A stretch of DNA of 64,000 nt from Liolophura sinensis (Eukaryota > Mollusca > Polyplacophora > Chitonida > Chitonidae): assembly GCF_032854445.1 (NCBI RefSeq), contig NC_088298.1, positions 1,732,160-1,796,159 on the forward strand. Reading direction: 5' to 3'. Each line of letters opens with the position of its first letter. The first letter of the stretch is position 1. This document shows positions 33,786 through 44,494 of the stretch, one piece after another. The notes under the pieces were generated by a model. It was not told the DNA's origin, made no database searches, and saw only the letters and a list, made by a program, of their open reading frames with translations. Made by a program: the position numbers and the translations under genes.

Positions 33786-34142
33786 CTCTCGGTGGATATG
33801 TTGAGGAAAAGGAGATCGGATCCCTGTAGAAATCGTAGCGATCCTTGATGCGATCTGCAACGGATCTTCCGTTATCATAGCGATGCGCACCGTAATCCGT
33901 GGATCTCCGATAAGGACGGTCCAGACTGCTGTAGTAACGTTCCAGACGGCCGTGGTCACGGTCCAGGCTGCAGCTGGAGTGACCAAGACAACTGTAAGAG
34001 TGACCTAGGCTGCTGTAGGAACGGGTCAGTTTAGTAAAGTAGCTTGGCTCCTGTTGGACACCAGAGCTCCTGCTGATTAAGACTACACGGGCAAGTCTGG
34101 CGTCACTGGTCAAGACGTATGTTTGGGACATTGTGACTAATT
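33786..34142 (-). CDS. Candidate coding exon, Ser/Tyr/Arg-rich, ending in a strong GTAAGT donor
   Basis: The minus strand has an ATG at 34131 (A at -3) opening MSQTYVLTSDARLARVV and running to CCACCGAGAG/GTAAGT at 33786, a near-consensus donor. The translation is rich in Ser, Tyr, Arg and Asp with a repeated rhythm (SYSSLGHSYSCLGHSSCSLD) and reads like genuine low-complexity coding sequence. An acceptor-like CACCTAG at 34149-34143, preceded by a TTCTAAC branch-like motif that is rather close, would make a 357-bp exon (exactly 119 codons), phase 1 in and phase 1 out. It is therefore either a first coding exon or an internal exon, and in the second case phase-compatible with the giant exon at 47.8-53.4 kb. 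No following exon was recognised below 33.7 kb. Confidence 0.5.
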
Positions 34143-34239
34143 CTAGGTGTGAATGTTAGAAACTGACACTTAAGTTTCAGACATAGTCACTAATTACAGG
34201 TGTGAATACTATAGATGTAAAGACGTACGTTTCGGACAT
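34129..34239 (-). repeat. Triplicated start-codon region (about 54-bp tandem units)
   Basis: Three ATGs lie on the minus strand at 34239, 34184 and 34131, 55 and 53 bases apart. Each begins a related sequence: ATGTCCGAAACGTACGTCTT, ATGTCTGAAACTTAAG and ATGTCCCAAACATACGTCTT. Between them are matching spacers containing TTCACACCT and AATTAGTSAC. The first copy opens a 20-codon reading frame (MSETYVFTS, then stop just after the second ATG). The second copy stops after four codons. The third opens the candidate exon (MSQTYVLTS). Confidence 0.7.
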
Positions 34240-35519
34240 GGTTGCTGCTCCCGTGGTATCCATACAAGAAGATAAGACCTTTGTTGAACTTAAGAACTGA
34301 TATTCCAATTCTTTTCAAGGATTTGAGTTCTGACGACTGAAATATTACCACTAAAATGTCCGTGGTGATTTAATCGGCCAATGAATCGCATCAAACAGCC
34401 AAGAATACTAACATGTTCGCGTCTCTGATAAAACACATAAGTATATCCATGACATGACAATGTTTTTCATTTCCGATGTCCATTACGATTTAATCGCAAT
34501 CGCAGTCCAGGAGTTCCCATTTTTCTCTTTCGTCTTACTAACAGCCGCGATGGAATGTTCATTCGGAGGTAGCCCGAAAACTTAGCTTTTCTGCCAATGT
34601 GTCGATTACGATTTACATTAATAGTTTTCAGATATGCATGGCAACAACATTTTTTAGAAATCCATGGTTGTTGAGTCACGCGAATAATAAAGAAAACGAT
34701 TAATACAGGTTGACGGACGTCGTGTCAGGTATTGTCACTTCGCCAATAAGTGTCAATAAGACGCTTGCTGAACTTCGTTATTAAAAGAATTTCACATGAT
34801 TACGATTTTCAAGAAATCCACAGAGGGTAAAGTTACAGTAAAACATCCGTAGGTTTACGTGCCCCGTGGACGTCTTGCCTTCCAATGGGCCAACCATTAA
34901 CATTTGGGGAATGCTCGTTTCCAAAATCGCCTCTCGAGTCCAGCACCGGAACGGTGCGCATAGATGTATATTTCCTGTAGATGTCCAGGTACATGGAACA
35001 GAGATGTCACAGTTATTTGTCCGTGGCTGTCACCAAGCTTTCCCTTCTCCACGTCTCCCCAACTGGGCACAACAAACCATAGACAGCAGGTAAAAATCAC
35101 AGGTAAGCCGCCCTGGTAACCCCTCTCCTCTAACCTCAGTTATTTTACCTGTCCGATTTAATGATGTACGGGGCTCAGAGACAGGGGCATTGTACACAGA
35201 ACAATCCTACACTCGAGTTTACACGAGCGGACCGAGAACCAGATGGGGCTCATGAGGAAGGGACACGCCATATAGACAAAATGGACAAGTCACATTTGTC
35301 TGAGCTGGCGTAGATCTTCGGGTAATACGCCCAAGTGGCACCAGTGAACTAATTAACTACTGACAATCTACTGAGACAGTCGTTTCAAATCCAAGTCTCT
35401 CTGGTTTGGTTGCGGACGTCAAAAAGTTTGTCACTTACCTGGCAAGGTGTAATTCTTTCCACTTGGTTCGACAAGAACGGATAATCACAGATGCTGAAGG
35501 AATTGCCTCACATTTATTG
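34240..35519. other. Region upstream of the small exon; no recognised feature
   Basis: If the ATG at 34131 is a true start, this would hold its promoter; no TATA or CpG cluster is evident. Small ORFs on both strands at 34.87-35.10 kb overlap each other and were not accepted. Confidence 0.4.
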
Positions 35520-36205
35520 AAAGCGTTACTTAAGTAAAAACGGATATCAACTGAATTTTGTCATATTAAATGAGTTTAAGGAGTTAGTTACGTAAGAACG
35601 GATGTCAACCGAATTTTCTCATATCAGTGGAGTTTAAAGCGTTAGTTACACAAGAACGGATATCAAATGAATTTACTCATAATAATGAAGTTAACAACGT
35701 CAGATACACAAGAACGGATATCGACTGAATTTACTCATAATAATGGAGTTTAAAGCCTCAGTTACGTAAGAAAGGATATCAACTGAACTTCCTCATATTA
35801 ATGGAGTTTAAAGCGTTAGTTACGTAAGAAAGGATACCGACTGAATTTCCTCATATTAATGGAGTTTAAAGCGTTAGTTACGGAAGAAAGGATACCGACT
35901 GAATTTCCTGACATTAATGGAGTTTAAAGCGTTAGTTACGTAAGAACGGATAAACAACTGAATTTCCTGACCTTAATTGAGTTTAAAGCGTTAGTTACGT
36001 AAGAACGGATAACGACTGAATTTCCTCACGTTAATGGAGTTTAAAGCGTTAGTTACGTAAGAACGGATACCGACTGAATTTCCTCACGTTAATGGAATTT
36101 AAAGCGTTAGTTACGTAAGAACGGATAAACAACTGAATTTCCTGACCTTAATTGAGTTTAAAGCGTTAGTTACGTAAGAACAGATATTAACTGAATTTCT
36201 CTCTA
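35520..36205. repeat. 58-60-bp tandem array, about 11-12 copies
   Basis: Unit TTAATGGAGTTTAAAGCGTT, AGTTACGTAAGAACGGATA, followed by ACTGAATTTCCT. Left-hand copies are more diverged. Two copies with AAACAACTGAATTTCCTGAC near 35.95 and 36.13 kb show local block duplication. Confidence 0.93.
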
Positions 36206-37040
36206 CTTAGTGGAATAATTTCCCCATGTTAAAGGACTATGTGTCACTTCCGAGCGAAAATAGATCTGTATTCAGTTAAAGGTTTAGGGAAGGATTCTAT
36301 CACCTAAATAAAATTTAATACATCAGTTGGACAAAAATAAACTTCACCGAGTTTCCCCTTCCACGAGAACCCCTTTTTTTTCACCTGAAATTTACCCCAC
36401 TATTGTGACCCCTTTTCACGAAGACACGTGCTCGATGGTGGGGACAGTAAGGTGTATGAGAGTGAGATGTTTAGAGGCTGTTTGGGTCACAAGGCGGAGT
36501 AAATATCCCAGCATGAAATGACAAGTGGACACCATGTGAAGGCGACAGCTACATGTGCAGATGAATGTAAAATACACGTACATCTCTCAAATACACGTAC
36601 TCGAGTGCACCACCCACGCCCCATCCCGATCCACCCGCTTTCCACCAAGATAATTAAAAAAAAAGATCTCAGTATTCCAAGGTATTGATGATCATGAAGA
36701 AGAACAATCCAAATTCCCTGAACAAAATGACTGAGGGATTTATTGATAAATTACTGTTTAACGCCATATTCAAGAATTCTGAATGGAATGGAACAGAGAC
36801 AAGAGAACGATAACCGGAGGTAATCTAAAAAATGAATTTACATAAGGGTAAATAATAACGACTTCTAAAACTTATTAACTGCATGGGAAAACATGATAAT
36901 GAAGCCGCAAAAAGTCGAAGCTCAAACACTAGGGGACATGATATGAGGCTGTACCTATCTTCTAACAAACTTTCAGTTTTAATACGTAATTTCAATAATC
37001 GTTTTTAAAATAACTATAGTTACGAGTCCAATAACTCGTA
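36206..37040. other. No recognised feature
   Basis: Unique AT-rich spacer. AAATACACGTAC occurs twice near 36.57-36.60 kb. Confidence 0.5.
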
Positions 37041-37344
37041 CACTCAAAAAATCAGTATATTAATTCGAACAAAAAGTCTGTTTTTCTGAGTGATACTAGA
37101 ATGTATATTGTTCTTGTAGAAGATTGTTCTGTTAAATATAACACACATATTCTGTTAAATATAACACACATATTCTGTTAAATATAACAGGCATATTCTA
37201 TTAATTCAACGTAAACATTCTAATAGACTAACCGCATATTATGTTCAACATGACAGAATATCATGTTATATTAACAGAATACATTCTAGCATTATACAGA
37301 GAACAGACTTTCTGTTAAAAATTAACAGATTGTTTTTTTTAGTA
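37041..37344. mobile_element. Foldback MITE with internal 23-bp repeats
   Basis: Left part CACTCAAAAAATCAGTATAT, AAAAAGTCTGTTTTTC, CTAGAATGTAT. It is matched on the opposite strand at the right by CTAAAAAAAACAATCTGTTA, GAAAGTCTGTTCTCTG, CTAGAATGTAT. Between them TTCTGTTAAATATAACACAC repeats in tandem at 37127-37195. The edges have TA. Confidence 0.7.
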
Positions 37345-38235
37345 TAGGCCTCGTTCCTCTTATTTCCGACATTGGCTAAGATTGTGGTTCTTAATAATAT
37401 GCACAGTCCTGTCCTATCACACGAGGTTAATCTAGAAAGTGTCAACCCTTATTGGAGTCGACTCTGTTCAAACAACCTCGCCCATTCTCCATTCGAGGCC
37501 GTGTTTACTTTGCATACTGTCTCGTTCATTTCTCCCACACAGTATTATAATGTGTGATGGCAGTTTGGGATTACACCCAGGTATTAGACAGAACACGCTA
37601 AGATACCGTCCAGCCGGCTTTACGCAGAGATATTTGCAGCGTGACAGCGTGACAGCGTAACAGGACTGCAGTCTAAGTTCAGGGATGATCCCGTGTTGGG
37701 ATTAAAACGAGAATTAGAACGTCTGTTACAACTGGAAGGCATCTTGAATCAAGTAAAGAAAAAAGATTTATTTACATGGCACTTTTTGTACATTCACTAC
37801 TTACTCAAGACGACCCACACGATGCGAGGGTTCAATACTGTCCTTCGGCAGAGAATTTGTCGATCCCCATTCTCACTAATCGAAGGCGCCATGGTTACAA
37901 TACGAAGTCGATTACGTTCGGGGGACCGTTTGTCCAGTTGTATATTCTTTTAAGACAACTTATCTTACACCAGTACCTCTGATATCTGTTCCCAGCTAAC
38001 AACAAATTTTGTACAGATCGGTTGAATAAGGCCAGGGAAACTGGGGTCACGGTGATGAGGCAGGACGTGAAGTTAAAGAAAACACAAACAATCCATCTAA
38101 ACCTTTGTTTCTAAAAACAACTTAAAAACATGCTCTCTCCTTCAATATGCAAAACATGAATCCATGCAACGCCTGAAACAATTTTATTGATGAATTGTGA
38201 TTAAATAGCTCCGAATCTGCGGATTCCCTCGGAGT
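37345..38235. other. No recognised feature
   Basis: Unique spacer; GTGACAGCGTGACAGCGTAA is a short direct repeat at 37639. Overlapping small plus-strand ORFs are not supported. Confidence 0.45.
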
Positions 38236-38330
38236 CTGCCTACCACCATAATGCTAACCGCCGTCGTATTGGTGAAATACTCTTCAGTACGGCGTAAAAC
38301 ACCAATTAAACAAATAAATAAATAAATAAA
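38236..38330 (+). mobile_element. SINE family A, 3' fragment
   Basis: CCACCATAATGCTAACCGCC, AGTACGGCGTAAAACACCAA, TTAAACAAATAAATAAATAA tail. Confidence 0.9.
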
Positions 38331-39033
38331 ATATCGCCACGTAAATACACTAGTGGCGAGGCTAAGCATATACTTCACAAGAAAAATATTATTCTTGAAT
38401 ACTCTTAGAAAAGAATAAAAAATAATTTATTTTTGTAGGTTATTGTGTATTTTTTTTTCCATTTTATATGTCCGACATGAATGTAGATGACAAATAATAC
38501 AAACCTGTGATCTCAGCGCTATAGCATTCTGTATTAACTGCGTGAATTAAAATTTAAATATTATTCCCCGAAATTGGGAAAAAATGAATGTTGGTTGTAT
38601 GTTTTTGAACATCTACACTCTGAAACATTTTGAAACTGGCACGTTTTGTTTCTTTGTTTTCTGAGGTTGAAACCATCACTGCTACAAGTATTTGGAATCA
38701 ACTATTTTCTTTATAGGTTTTAGGCTATAACATGTAAATTTCCGGGATAGGATTGACAATTGACATAAGCTGAAATATAACAACTGTTTACCATATGTGT
38801 AAACTTCTTTAGTTTTCTGATAAGCCTGGAATGTAGCCCAAGCATTCGATATACCGCTGAGAGATATACAGCTCTTTCCGATGTCGTGAAAAACGGTTAG
38901 AATACATGGGGACTGAACGAGTAAGAAAGGTTGTATAGATTGAAAACATGTATTGAAATCTGAAACGTCATTTCAGGGAGAATGTTTCAAGTTTTCTCAA
39001 ACAACTTGTCATTTACCATATACATTTGATACT

Positions 39034-39105
39034 GAATGAGGGGCTTTTGTCCCCCGGGGATTTTGTCGCCCGGGGATTTTGTCCCCCGGGGATTTTGTTC
39101 GTCCC
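39034..39105. repeat. CCCCGGGG-containing short tandem repeat
   Basis: TTTTGTCCCCCGGGGATTTT recurs about every 20 bases, three to four times, with one variant (GTCGCCCGGGG). The perfect CCCCGGGG palindromes stand out strongly in AT-rich DNA. Confidence 0.85.
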
Positions 39106-40447
39106 CGATATGGCATAGTCATATGTAACACGATTTACGCTGTTGAACAGAAGCTCTTTCAAAAACAAAATCTTCAATAGTTTACGTAACAGTTGGCCCC
39201 ATATGATGATGAATGAGTCTAACATGACGTCACATTAAATAATTTTGATGAAACGACATCAGTAGGGATTTAGAGAACCTTTTACAGCTAGACGTTCAGC
39301 GATGAATGACGTATGTTTTTTGCCTGCGGTAACGCGAGGAAATTTCCATGGAAACGACTGTTGCTTCTGCACAACCCTCCAAGATTTGCAAAAAAAAAAA
39401 AAAAGGACACTGGCACCCCTCAAATTGCTTATAATTTTGCAAAGCAATTCAGACTATCTGGACCATTTACATTTTTTTTTGTTTCTTTTATTTCTTGTTC
39501 ACTGCGATACTCAATAATTATTCATATATGTGATGGCTCATCTCTCAGTTTTATTGGTGTAACAGTCCAAGGCTCTTACATTTACAACAAACAACACTGG
39601 CCATTGTCATATACATGTAAGCGAAATATTCGGTGGACTAAGCAACCCCGAGGAATGCTTCTTCCCTTGGCATTATTTTAATGTTCTTTTATGCTAAATA
39701 TGATGACAACACCACATTTTGAGTACTTTAAGACCAGTGACGTCTAATAAATTGCAAATAACATCACTGCATATTTGGCTTAAACTATAGAACTAGGGGA
39801 CGTGTAAGTTGCTATTATGTAAGCATTCACACGAACAGTAATATAGAGCTGATTGATGTAAATTGACAATAAGACGTATATGACCAGTTACCATTTTACT
39901 CTCCTGTAAGTCTTTTATTATATTATATTATATTATATAATGTATCAGGTGCACTTTGTATAAAGTGGACGCGACCTGACACCAGTGACACGATTCCAAT
40001 GAAGACAGATGTGATCCTTATCACATCCGGTAAGTAACAACAGGTACAACAGGCTGATGTCTGTGCCTCTCTTGAACTTACAGACGCTCTGTTGTCTTTT
40101 CATGTGGGACAGGTAGACCTCCGTGGGTGGGCGAGGACGATGTGTCACGGCGGAAGGCGGAGTCAGCCAGTGCATCGAAAGGCGGCACCATAACCCAGGT
40201 CACGTAATGCCTTTATTGCACACGCAGGGTCACATTCATTACATAAAGCACGGCACATCCGGGTCCTAAGAAGAGCTACCCGTATTCCTTTAGTTTCACC
40301 CCGGGACTTGCATGTGTATGTGTAAAAAGTCCTATGACAGGCACGAAGACGAGATAGATACAGTAGGGTAGCTTTCCAGTTTTATGTAGACAGGTGCAGA
40401 TATTGAACAGATCTGGTCTAATCCAATACGAAGTCATACGGAAAAAT
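39106..40447. other. No recognised gene
   Basis: A poly-A run at 39391 and a short TATTATATTATATTATA run at 39916-39938. ORFs near 39.3-39.7 kb span the homopolymer and were not accepted. Confidence 0.5.
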
Positions 40448-40532
40448 TTATTTATTTATTTGGTGTTTTACACCGTATACTCAAGAACACTTCACATATA
40501 CGACGGCGACCTGCATTATGGTGGGACAAATA
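40448..40532 (-). mobile_element. SINE family A, 3' fragment
   Basis: ATTTATTTATTTGGTGTTTT, CACCGTATACTCAAGAACAC, ACGACGGCGACCTGCATTAT. Confidence 0.88.
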
Positions 40533-40567
40533 TCTTGACAAATATCATAGCCAATATCTTGGTAGCC

Positions 40568-40637
40568 TAATAGAATGGTTACATTGAATTAATAAGTATG
40601 TCTGTTATATTGTACTAGCATTAACTTTTTGAGTGTA
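40568..40637. mobile_element. Partial copy of the 37.0-kb MITE
   Basis: CTAATAGAATGGTTACATTG, AATTAATAAGTATGTCTGTT and the end AACTTTTTGAGTGTA match the opposite strand of parts of the 37041-37344 element, with most of the interior deleted. Confidence 0.55.
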
Positions 40638-40664
40638 TCTAGATGACTTCTACGCGTATATAAC

Positions 40665-41035
40665 CGGTCCCGATAGCACAGTTGGTAGAGCGTCCGCTTC
40701 GGAAGAGGGTAGATCCAGAGACAATCCTGGGTAGGATCACACCTAAGACCTTAAAAGAGGAAGTTGTAGCTTCCTCCTTGCACGTTCAGCATGAATGGGA
40801 CAGCGCAACATGAAAGAGAAAGCGCAACAACTGGTTGACCCGTGCCAGTATAATGGGTCGGGCGGGGCAACTTACTTGATTTCGTCTCAGTGAAGGGCAC
40901 TAGATAAAAGAGTGATGGTATCCGTCCTGCAACGAGGCATATAACACGAGCTCCTTTGCACTCCTTTGTCGTCATATGACTGAAAAATTGTTATGTACGA
41001 AGTTAAACCCCACCAAGCAATCACTCACTCTACGC
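40665..41035 (+). mobile_element. SINE family B, subtype 1, near full length
   Basis: The tRNA-like head (GATAGCACAGTTGGTAGAGC, GGGTAGGATCACACC) is followed by GTGCCAGTATAATGGGTCGG and AAGGGCACTAGATAAAAGAG. The tail is CATATGACTGAAAAATTGTT, GAAGTTAAACCCC and CACTCACTC. This copy shows the head that the copies at 3.9 and 59.3 kb belong to. Confidence 0.88.
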
Positions 41036-42430
41036 GTATACAGCTGAAATATCAATAAAATCCAAAAATGGTCTGCCCTGTTCAGGACATACACACTAGC
41101 CACAGTGAACGTTTCGAAACGAATTTTGATATTAAGATATGATCGTCTACTGTATTGATTGTTCGCCGCTTTTATAACTCAACAGCATACACACCTCCAT
41201 TAAACGATCTTAACCAATCTGAATGAGAACGGAATATTCCTTGACGGCACGAGCTGTTAATATTTATGAGTAAGGTGTAAAACACCAATAAAAAAAAAAT
41301 GAAGTTGATATTTATGGCACACAGAGTTGTCCCCCTTGCTGCGCATCACTGATCTGCCTCCTCCATTCGCCACTGTCTGACCACAAAGACCAGTGGTGTG
41401 GAATCGATCAATGATGGCTGCTAGCGGATGTGAATGAAAATGATACCCAAAGATTAAAAAGAAGGTTCATTTAGGTCTGTTTTAACATTAATCCGGTCAT
41501 GTCACGACATCGTCTCCTTGGGTAGCATGTCGTTCGCCAAGCCAACCCACATTTTAAGTATTTTTACAATTGCTTATGCAAAAGACAACATATAGCCCTA
41601 TAGCCAACATGTCTATTTAAATCAAAATTTTTCCATGGAAATTTTACATTAATTTATTCAGAACAGTATTTGTATAACCGTTTGTCGATTTTGGCCGTAG
41701 GCCTACTCTAGAATAATTCACAGTCTGTGACGCAACACATCGGTTATGTTTGTTGCTTTTCTTACGTTAGCACAAATTTTGCTACGTAATTACCTGTGAA
41801 ATAACAGTGGACATTTGCTTATATATTATTATTTATTAAGCGCTTGTATAAAAAATTTCCATTTCTACGTGAAGTATGGTTAATACCGTATTGCGCCGGT
41901 ATCAAGAAAGACGGTAGCCTATACACGTGCATGTTGCAGTTGCACTTTCTTGCGGATCTGCCAACGGCTTCCATCTGACACGTGCAAATGTGTGACGTCA
42001 CAAAAAACATGGCCGATATCCGTGTGAACCATTGGCGTAGGCACTGGGTAACATGATAGTATGAGGTATACAGACACCAACGGGTACATCTTGGGAGCGT
42101 CATGCAACCTCTCCAGGAGCCAACTGGCTTCACTGACATCTTGTCCGTTTGCCAAGCTCCCGTATCCGCTATTTCACCCGGTCTTATCTTACTCATGGTC
42201 TGTTACCGTTTACGTAAATCTTATTCAGTTGTGTTTTGACTCACAGAGTGTCTTTTATGCCAAAAATATTTGGGAGTCCCAATGCACGTAGGCCTGACCT
42301 ATAGGGACAGATGCTATAAACAGTGAGTGAATTAGTATGGCTTTCCATCACATTCACGGTGCCAAAGACACGATCATATCTTGAGATGTATGTAGCCAAG
42401 GAGAAAACAATTTTTTCCAACTACAAGCGA
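41036..42430. other. No recognised gene; SINE-A tail scrap at 41262-41301
   Basis: GAGTAAGGTGTAAAACACCA plus an A-rich run marks a tiny 3' end of family A. Minus-strand ORFs at 41.8-42.2 kb overlap in two frames and have no domain features. Confidence 0.45.
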
Positions 42431-42660
42431 TTATTTCTTTGATTGGGTCTACACGACACTCCAGAATATTTCACTTGAATAGCGGTGGTTGTAGTTTCAC
42501 GGTTAGAGGAAACCAGTAGACTCTCGGTAGTCCCGCAAAACCTTGTAAAATCACGCGTTATCTGGCGTCAAAACAGACGGTCCAGATCATACTCCTTACA
42601 GCGCATACGCATTTGGCAATCCTCCCGACGAAGGACTGCGGCCAAAGCAGATTAGAGGTT
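42431..42660 (-). mobile_element. Diverged SINE-like block
   Basis: TTTGATTGGGTCTACACGAC, TCCAGAATATTTCACTTGAA and GGTTAGAGGAAACCAGTAGA keep the order of the family A tail, core and GGAAACC parts, but with many changes. Confidence 0.45.
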
Positions 42661-44494
42661 CAGTCTGCCTTTCTCCACCTCTAAAATATTTCACTTCGAC
42701 CCGTGTTGCTATCAATAAAAAAAAAAAAAAAAAAAAAAACACAAGAGTTTCAAGATTTTTGCAAATATTTATATTTGCATATGTGGTACTTACAAGTTAC
42801 GCCTTGCACGTCATTTTGTATATTGTAAAGTACGGCATTCTAGTGGTATACACTGTAAAACTTCTGACAACGTGGTATCACGTATTCACACTTTAAACAA
42901 TATTTCCAGTTGGACTAACAAACTGCGTGAGGTCTGCAAATCAATTGTTTACAATTCGAGCTATACTGCCTGTAAATACCAAGTGTGACCACATCACCTC
43001 ACGACCATCTATGGGAATATGTATCGCTCGAAGAGCAGTAACCACCTTATAACCTGCATCGATGTTTCAGCCATGCCGTCTTGGAATCGGCACCTAATAC
43101 AAGGGTTTTCTTTCGAGCTGTTCACAGATCTACGTAACTTTGGTGTAGAGAAAATGTTTGTAATAGATGAAAAAATAAAACGTACTCAAATGATGAAAAT
43201 TAGGGGGGGGGGGGGGGGGAACTGCTCACGAATTATATACCCAGACAATCTGAATATTTCTAATGGGTCTTTCTGCGAAGAAAGTTACATCGTCCTAAAC
43301 AACTTTAAACTACAGGATGCTTTTCCCATAATCAATCTTATTCGTGAACTGCAAAACTTTCACAAAGCCAGTACAGAAAAGGCAGGGATTAAAAATGTAA
43401 TTCTTGAATTCTAGTCTTCACTTTTCATGAATATTTACAGTTTTTTTAGGGCGAGACGTGCGTTTATTCCGTACGTCCATGCGTTGATAGGTCTAGCTTC
43501 GGCAGATGCCACTTGTAAAAACATATTATTCTAATATTAGAACATAAATCACAGCCTGTTTCTATAAACAAAATCTCAGCCCGTATCATTACAAAGTATA
43601 AAATGAATTCTTCAGAAAGAAACAAAATATTATTTTGTGACAAAGTCTTAACTACAATATGCCATTATAAAATTAACTGAAACTAGCTATACGTCTTTCA
43701 GCACTTTTTAATTTGCTGCACATATTGCTCGCGTATAAACTACGTATAGTATTTAATATAAAAAGGTAAAACACAGAACAATTTAATAGGACAGTGTACT
43801 CCGTAAGTATATTGCACAAGAGATAAACCCATATGAAATACAATCAAAAGCAGATTATCTGGGGATAAAGTCATTTCTCTACCCCATTCATTCACACAAA
43901 AAGGAAAATAGGTACGAAATTCTGAAAGTTATATAACAGATCACGTTTTTTTGGTATCACAATCTCACCATTCACAACACTGGAGTACAACCTGGAGACT
44001 ATTTAGTCCCAAGTGCCCGAAAAAAATCAATTGGGTCATCAAAAATGACCTCTATTTAATATAAATACCAATGAAGAAGAAAAAAAAAAACACACACACA
44101 TTTTATTCAGTATGGTCGTTTCTTCCCACGGCGGAAAATTTTTCATGGATACAATGTTTCAAATGTTCTCGAAAGGAAACTTTTCAAATCTGACAACAAC
44201 GAGCCGTGGAAACAATTTGCCCTTTAAAAAAATCACACAAACAATGTATCCCTGAGTGCATTCAATGCCAAATCCAACGAAACGGATTGAACACATTTTG
44301 GGTACGATGCCAAGAATTATTGACACCAGGCCTGAAAGAGGCCCATTACATACGACAAGAGGGCTATCGCCATGCTAATATCGAGGATAATAGTAAACAA
44401 CATTTGTCACGTCATCGTCTTTTCTACAGCACCCACAATCGTCTTTTCAATGTCGCTATTTAAATCCAAAATAAACAACTAAATAACTGATGGT
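42661..44494. other. No recognised gene; A-run and G17 run
   Basis: A poly-A run at about 42717-42739 and 17 G at 43203-43219. The plus-strand frame spanning the G-run (43019-43414) depends on it for glycines and was not accepted. Confidence 0.45.

Noticed and set aside
40665-40740. Functional tRNA gene
   Set aside because: tRNA-like head of a family B SINE with a weak acceptor stem, followed by the repeated body and tail.
41819-42196. 125-codon minus-strand ORF with a second overlapping frame
   Set aside because: No domain signal, and the two frames compete; looks random.
43019-43414. 131-codon plus-strand ORF
   Set aside because: It runs through a 17-G homopolymer and has no domain or splice support.
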